Positions 59,401 through 64,000 of a DNA stretch of 64,000 nt are shown here, in pieces (the stretch's first letter is position 1; each line of letters starts with the position of its first letter). Source of the DNA: Paramarasmius palmivorus (taxonomy: Eukaryota; Basidiomycota; Agaricomycetes; Agaricales; Marasmiaceae); the NCBI GenBank assembly GCA_037176845.1, contig JAYKXP010000074.1:62001-126000 (forward strand), read 5' to 3'. Position numbers and translations under genes: made by a program. Below the pieces are notes generated by a model. That model saw nothing but the letters and a program-made list of their open reading frames with translations, was not told where the DNA came from and searched no databases.

Positions 59401-60198
59401 TTGTGTTAAGCGCTCACAAAGAGCTTCTTCTCCGCCGCGATATAGGTGTTTTTCCTTACGAACCATCAGACAAGTCTCGGCAGACGTTGGACGTGCAATC
59501 CCCGAACTCGTGAAGCGGGTTTCTACGTGGTTGAGGTAAGTTTGGTACCTCCAGCTCTTGTTACTATGCTACCCAGGCAGGCACCCTGGACGGAATGAAG
59601 CACTCTCCTCGGGGAACGCCGCACGAGAGCTGGAAGGAGTTATCACGAGGAACGGGAACGGAGATTGTTTTTTTTGGAGGATAAAGTTGCGATTTGGAGC
59701 AGCCGAGCGGTGTGTTAGCGAATATGGGTCTCAATTTTTGCTTTACCGCCTTTGATGGTGATAGACTGAGTATTAGCGCTGCCACCACCAACAGATTCTC
59801 CGTTTCCGCTGCCCAAGGATAGTAGGTTATCCAGGGTAGAAGAATGACAGGAATATGATCCTTCATGACAACATTGGTTGATGACCGCTGAAGAGGAGCG
59901 AGCTAGACCGCTTGGTGTATGTAATGACTGAAAATAGAAGATGAGCTGGCTGCCAAAGCAGGAGGAACGAAAAGCATAAAGCCATACAAGCCCCGGACGG
60001 ATATGTGCGGTGGCAGTGAATCTTTGATCTCTTTGATCGCCGTCTGGAGAGATGATTCAAGGACGGCCCAAAAAAGGAACCGTAGAGTTGATCGCCGTCA
60101 TTGCGAGTAGTCATTCCAACTGTATTCTGTCTTCACGTAAAACACTCTGCTGTGACCTATATCTGTACCCACAATGCTCTCCTTCGACATTCTCTCCC
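56471..60198. other. Gene-poor stretch with weak coding-like fragments, 3.7 kb
   Basis: No complete gene recognised. At 58020-58320 (+) one frame reads like real protein (GDHAARFMYDPSPSLMKDAA, LNMFLALTDAGRGHHPEKYN, LFFDSLDGFTCATLFLQ) but has no matching upstream exon. Two similar segments, 59200-59270 and 59590-59665, share CTCCTCGGGG and AACGGAGATTG about 400 bases apart, a degenerate direct repeat. A minus frame at 59564-59866 was not accepted. The last 150 bases form the promoter of the F-box gene. Confidence 0.4.
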
Positions 60199-62334
60199 AT
60201 GCCTCTCTTCTTCTCTCCGCCGTCATTATGCTCTCTTCCCCTCGAAATTCTCGACAATATCGCATTTTTCGTCGCATGTCCCACTCTTCAAGGACCTCCG
60301 GTTTCCCTTACCCCTCTGCTTCTATCTTGTAAAACTTTGCACGAAAGTTTAGGAAATTCGGCAGCGCTTTATACGAAGATCTTCAAGTACAAATTCAGCT
60401 TCAGTGCGATTTCCAGGCGGTCATTCTCCCCTAGAGGCTCAGATTATCTCTTCCAACTTCAGCTATACACTCGCGTACTCAAAGACGTCACAAAACGAGC
60501 AAAAACCGGTAATGTGGGCGACCCAGCACCGAATTCAGAAGATCATTCGGTAGAAGATTTGATGTGGATATTATGGGCGATGTGTTTGGAGGACGATGGA
60601 TGCAATCGTATCCAGATGAACTCGGCGGGGGTTTACCACTGGGTAGAGGCATACGTCAGGCAGAAGCTCTATGCGGGCTCTGAAAAAAACAATGGGTGGC
60701 CTATTGATAACGCAGTCAACGCCTGTTCATTGCATGTCTTGTGGTACTTGACTACAAAAGGTACGTTGTCTTATCTCGTATTGCCCCCGCAATTTTCTTA
60801 TGCGATTCAGAGCGTCTATTGGCCGAATCACCGCAAGCTAGAGATCATTTTGCGCATTTGTTGTTGCCTTTCGTCACCGTTCCATATCGATATGCGAGTT
60901 CCTTTGCACCTCCGGGGCATTTTGAACTGCCTTTATCAGCTGTTGCCTATGACGAAGCCCAAGACAACGTTTTCTCAATTCCTTCACATGGCCCGTATCC
61001 CATCTACCTTTCCGGCGTACACCGCACTTGGCGGCAGTACTTTTACTCTCGTCGCGTCCCGCTCACCATTCCTCTTATCACCGATGCTGCTAAGCTACTC
61101 TTTTCTGCGAGAAGAGAGCTCTTCAAACTATCCCGCAGCGTCATAAACGACTTCCCAGTGACGCGACATGGAGTCGGACCCACGCAAAGCGACTTTATGG
61201 AGTTGAACGAAGGTCTTCTGGGAGGCGAAGCTCAACCACTTGAGCCCGAGTCTCCGAATCAACGACGATGGGGAAAGGGCGGCGGGACAGCGCTTACCCA
61301 ATTACCCACCTTCCTTCCTGATGGCAGTGGTATCGACGAATCCGGTTGCGCATCCCGTCATTGGGACAAGGACTGGACGCGGCTTCGTTCATGTTTGGAC
61401 TGCTCCGGCGATGAAGACCTAGAAATCGATAATCGCGGGGTCTACACTCCTGGGGATATGTCTGGCCTCTGGGTCGGCAGGCTCTATGTACGTTTGAGCT
61501 TCTTTGACTTTTTTTTTCAGACTTCTCACTTACCTTATTTGTCTTACTTTTTTTTACATCACAGATCACTTCGGAGAACCATTTCGAGGCACTTCTCAGT
61601 ACCGCCGACAGGCCTATGGAGTTTACAGAAATCAGCCATGGCATCTACTCTACGCCCGTCTATATGAGATTAGCCGAGCACGTGTCAACTGACCCTCAAA
61701 ACGTCGTCGAAGCCGGTGAGATGGGTAACGGGTGGTTCCCTAACGGCATGGACTACACCGTTGGAAACGATGGGGTGGAAGTTACGGTCCCCAAGGTTCT
61801 GTCAGATGGCTCCAGGGACATTAAACGACACTTTTATCGCACCTTCCGATCTCAACCACGGCGAGAAGATGATGTGGAGTGCTGTGGTGGTGGTGGTGCG
61901 TGTGCGTGTGATCGAGAAGGGGGTGATCATGATGAAGAAGACGTGGAGGACGATCAGGATCAGGATTTGCCACTTCCCACCCGGCCGCAGTGTCGCGGCA
62001 GTTGTAATATCCAAGATGTGCTTCTCACAGGGTCGACGGATGAGCGGCATGGCAAGGCGTGGAACCATTACACCTTCCATGGGAGAGTCAGGTCGTGGGA
62101 CGGTTGCGTGGGGCTTGCGAGGGTTCCTGTGAGCTGTTCAGTTGCCTAACTTGTTTTTCCGTGTACTAATGGTTCCACTTGCAGAGAGACCCGACAAATG
62201 GCCGACTCTTTTTTTATGGTCACCTTGTTGGCGGAGGAAAAAACTTTGTTGGCAACTGGAGATTTGCGGGCAGTGATCCCAATATGCCAGCGTATGAAGG
62301 TGCTTTGTGTATGGGGAAGAGAGAAGAGATTTAG
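60199..62334 (+). CDS. F-box protein, four exons
   Basis: Exons 60199-60760, 60811-61487, 61565-62128 and 62185-62334 give 650 residues; the introns are 50, 77 and 56 bases. Each junction keeps the frame: TTK-ERLLAESPQA, GRLY-ITSENHFE, ARVP-RDPTNGRL. Residues about 6-45 (SLPLEILDNIAFFVACPTLQ, LLLSCKTLHESL) form the F-box, which would bind Skp1 in an SCF ubiquitin ligase. The C-terminal region carries QDVLLTGSTDERHGKAWNHY, FHGRVRSWDG, GHLVGGGKNFVGNWR and ends near GALCMGKREEI, a conserved block I know from other agaric F-box proteins. A Cys/Gly- and Asp-rich linker (about residues 522-560) is probably disordered. The target is unknown. The gene converges on membrane copy K. Confidence 0.8.
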
Positions 62335-62647
62335 ATTCGGCCTATGAACGTATGAACACTACATGGCTTCCACTTCTTGCATGCTTTGGACACTTTCGTG
62401 CATTCGTTTTCTTGGGTTTTGGGTTTGCTAATTTATGATGCTTGATATCTATAGTGCTATCTTTCTTGTCTCTCAACTAACACACGTTGTCTTGTATCAT
62501 TTAGTTTGTGGTCCGTAGATAGATCACCAGGACAATTTGACATTGTTTCAAACGGTACATATGCGAGATGGACATACAGGTTACTATACAAAAACGAGTA
62601 ACAGTTGAGCGGGAGCCAAGTACCTGACGAGACTAACCCAGAACCAC
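62335..62647. other. Convergent intergenic region
   Basis: Both neighbours end here. It is AT-rich with no gene; it should hold the two polyadenylation regions. Confidence 0.5.
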
Positions 62648-64000
62648 CTAATTCCCAATATGTGGAATGAACGTTGCCCACTGCACTGTCCGATATGCAC
62701 TAGGCGTGAGGCGTCTAAACTCCATCAACGCCGAAACGAGCATTATCACCCTCGCGACAATGTACGCCGTATGTAACACCACAAACGAGGAAATCAACAC
62801 GACCAGTGTAATGTGTAAGATGGTCTGTAGCGACCATTGGACCGCTCTATTGACCACATCGATCACCTTGCCCAGAAATGGATGCCGAACAGCATACTGT
62901 GGGTGATATGAGAACTGGAAGTCTCGATCGTTGATGGAATGGAAAAAGGCCGTCGCGATAGGCAAGAAGGTCACCAGGAGCGCTGATATACGCCACAAGG
63001 TTTGTTCGACAGGCGTTGGGAAGGTGAAGAACCAGGGTATGCAGTGGATGGCGCCAAATACAAAGGCGATGAGGTAGACGGCGATGTATAGCTGTGGCGG
63101 ATCTTTTCGAAGGCGTGATGAGAAGAGTTTGGCCGAGTCGTCACTGTCTGTGCCGACGACAATATCAAGGACTTTGTAGAAGAAGAGAACGAGAAGATGG
63201 ATGGGTACAAGGGGTAGCGTGTACCACCTGGCAGGGCGCAGACTTCGTAAACCACTGCAGATGACCTTGAATAGCACCTTTAGGAAATGCTTTCGAGGTG
63301 GGGCGTCATTGCTAGGTTGCAGGCCCGCCATGACGATTCGCACGGGATACCGTACTCGCAGCGGTTTGTTCCACCAAAGGTAGTATGTGATGAAATTCAA
63401 CACCGCAAATGCAAGTGTGATAACCTCGATTTGGGTAAGAGCGAGGTGTTCCAGTGGTCGTGCAATACATTGTATGATGAACCAACTCGTTTGGAAGACA
63501 GCTATAAGCTTGGATAAGGCATCTCCGTGGTTAAGGTTGGACCTGATCTCGTCTTCGTTGACAGTTATGTGTCCCTTGGCAAGAAGGTAATGCAACAGGC
63601 ACGTGTATTTTAAGTGGATCTCCTGCGCGGCTTCTTTGTAGTCCTGAAGTGAAACGTCAGCGTGTACTGAGGTTATCGCGAATTGTACGAACCTTCGATT
63701 CAGGTGTCAGTCCCTTCTCTATCCGAACTGCAACTCTTGTCTCGGTTCCGAAGATTCCCTGGTCTTCTATCTTCACATATCCATGCTCAGCCTCCTTACA
63801 AGAATCGCCGAAGCAATCTCTATCCCAAAGGTAACATACAAACGTTTCCCCTTCGTATAAGACAAAGCCTCCCATAAGTGCCAGAAAGGCATGCGATTTT
63901 CCCCAGCGGAACTCTACAGGTTGAGTAAGCGCCTATTCCAATGAGGTCCAAAAAGTATCCATACCTTTGTATTTTTCCGTGATCCTTCGAGCCGAGTACC
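62648..64000 (-). CDS. Multi-pass membrane protein of the ILWNC/WWNKP family (copy K), 5' part beyond the window
   Basis: Minus-strand exons 64000-63965 (partial), 63913-63693 and 63643-62648; the introns are 51 and 49 bases at the family positions. The visible protein starts in the segment before the first intron (RYSARRITEKYK) and continues with GKSHAFLALMGGFVLYEGET, CYLWDRDCFG, YTCLLHYLLAKGHITV, EDEIRSNLNHGD, QTSWFIIQCIARPLEHLALT, YYLWWNKPLRVRYPVRI, LFSSRLRKDPP, HCIPWFFTFPTP and TVQWATFIPHIGN. The WWNKP to LFSSRL loop is about 80 residues, shorter than in F, I and J. It is intact as far as it can be seen. Confidence 0.8.

Noticed and set aside
1..64000. tRNA, rRNA, CRISPR arrays, telomeric repeats, prokaryotic operon signals
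   Set aside because: Looked for by eye and not seen; the gene structures are plainly fungal nuclear.

Overview
The window looks like the genome of a mushroom-forming basidiomycete (Agaricomycetes). The genes have introns of about 48-60 bases with GT..AG ends. The protein families seen are typical of Agaricomycetes: DUF6699, MYND-finger proteins, fungal F-box proteins, a free-standing DUF2156 protein, a secreted PI-PLC-like phosphodiesterase, and a large expansion of an uncharacterised multi-pass membrane protein family. No rRNA, tRNA or CRISPR array was seen. All functional names rest on motif recognition by eye; no search was run. Splice sites were chosen by frame continuity, consensus ends and comparison between paralogues inside the window.

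Layout. 1-1970: nothing convincing. 1971-3904 (-): MYND-finger gene with four exons. 5163-9613 (+): four tandem DUF6699 genes in units of about 1.3 kb. 11197-13413 (+): F-box protein with a propeller-like C-terminal part, and 13663-15318 (-): the first membrane-family gene. 16383-18060: a decayed DUF2156 copy; 19717-22167 (+): the second membrane-family gene, with a long charged loop; 23436-24872 (-): the intact DUF2156 gene. The two DUF2156 copies are a segmental duplication on either side of the membrane gene. 24.9-27.4 kb: no supported gene. 27.48-31.9 kb and 34.5-38.3 kb are two copies of one block, each made of a small gene starting MADDNA followed by a membrane-family copy. In the first copy a 5'-truncated LINE retroelement (28.7-31.0 kb) has landed and the membrane copy is a relic. 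The second MYND gene (32296-34209, +) lies between the blocks. 38552-39902 (-): PI-PLC-like gene with eight exons, one of only 5 bases. 42697-56470: five membrane-family copies in a row on the + strand (three intact, one relic, one frameshifted). 60199-62334 (+): second F-box gene. 62648-64000 (-): a membrane-family gene cut by the window edge.

The main theme is a membrane-protein family evolving by local duplication and decay: ten copies in 50 kb, of which five look intact, two carry a single indel, two are relics and one is incomplete. Intact members share two intron positions and a fixed motif order ending in a C-terminal PHIG or close variant. I recognise the motifs as those of a widespread fungal family of unknown function (PANTHER PTHR35043 from memory, not checked). 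The DUF6699 array, the DUF2156 pair, the MYND pair and the MADDNA block show the same duplicate-and-decay behaviour, so this is a dynamic, accessory-type region. No shared pathway among these genes can be shown from sequence alone.
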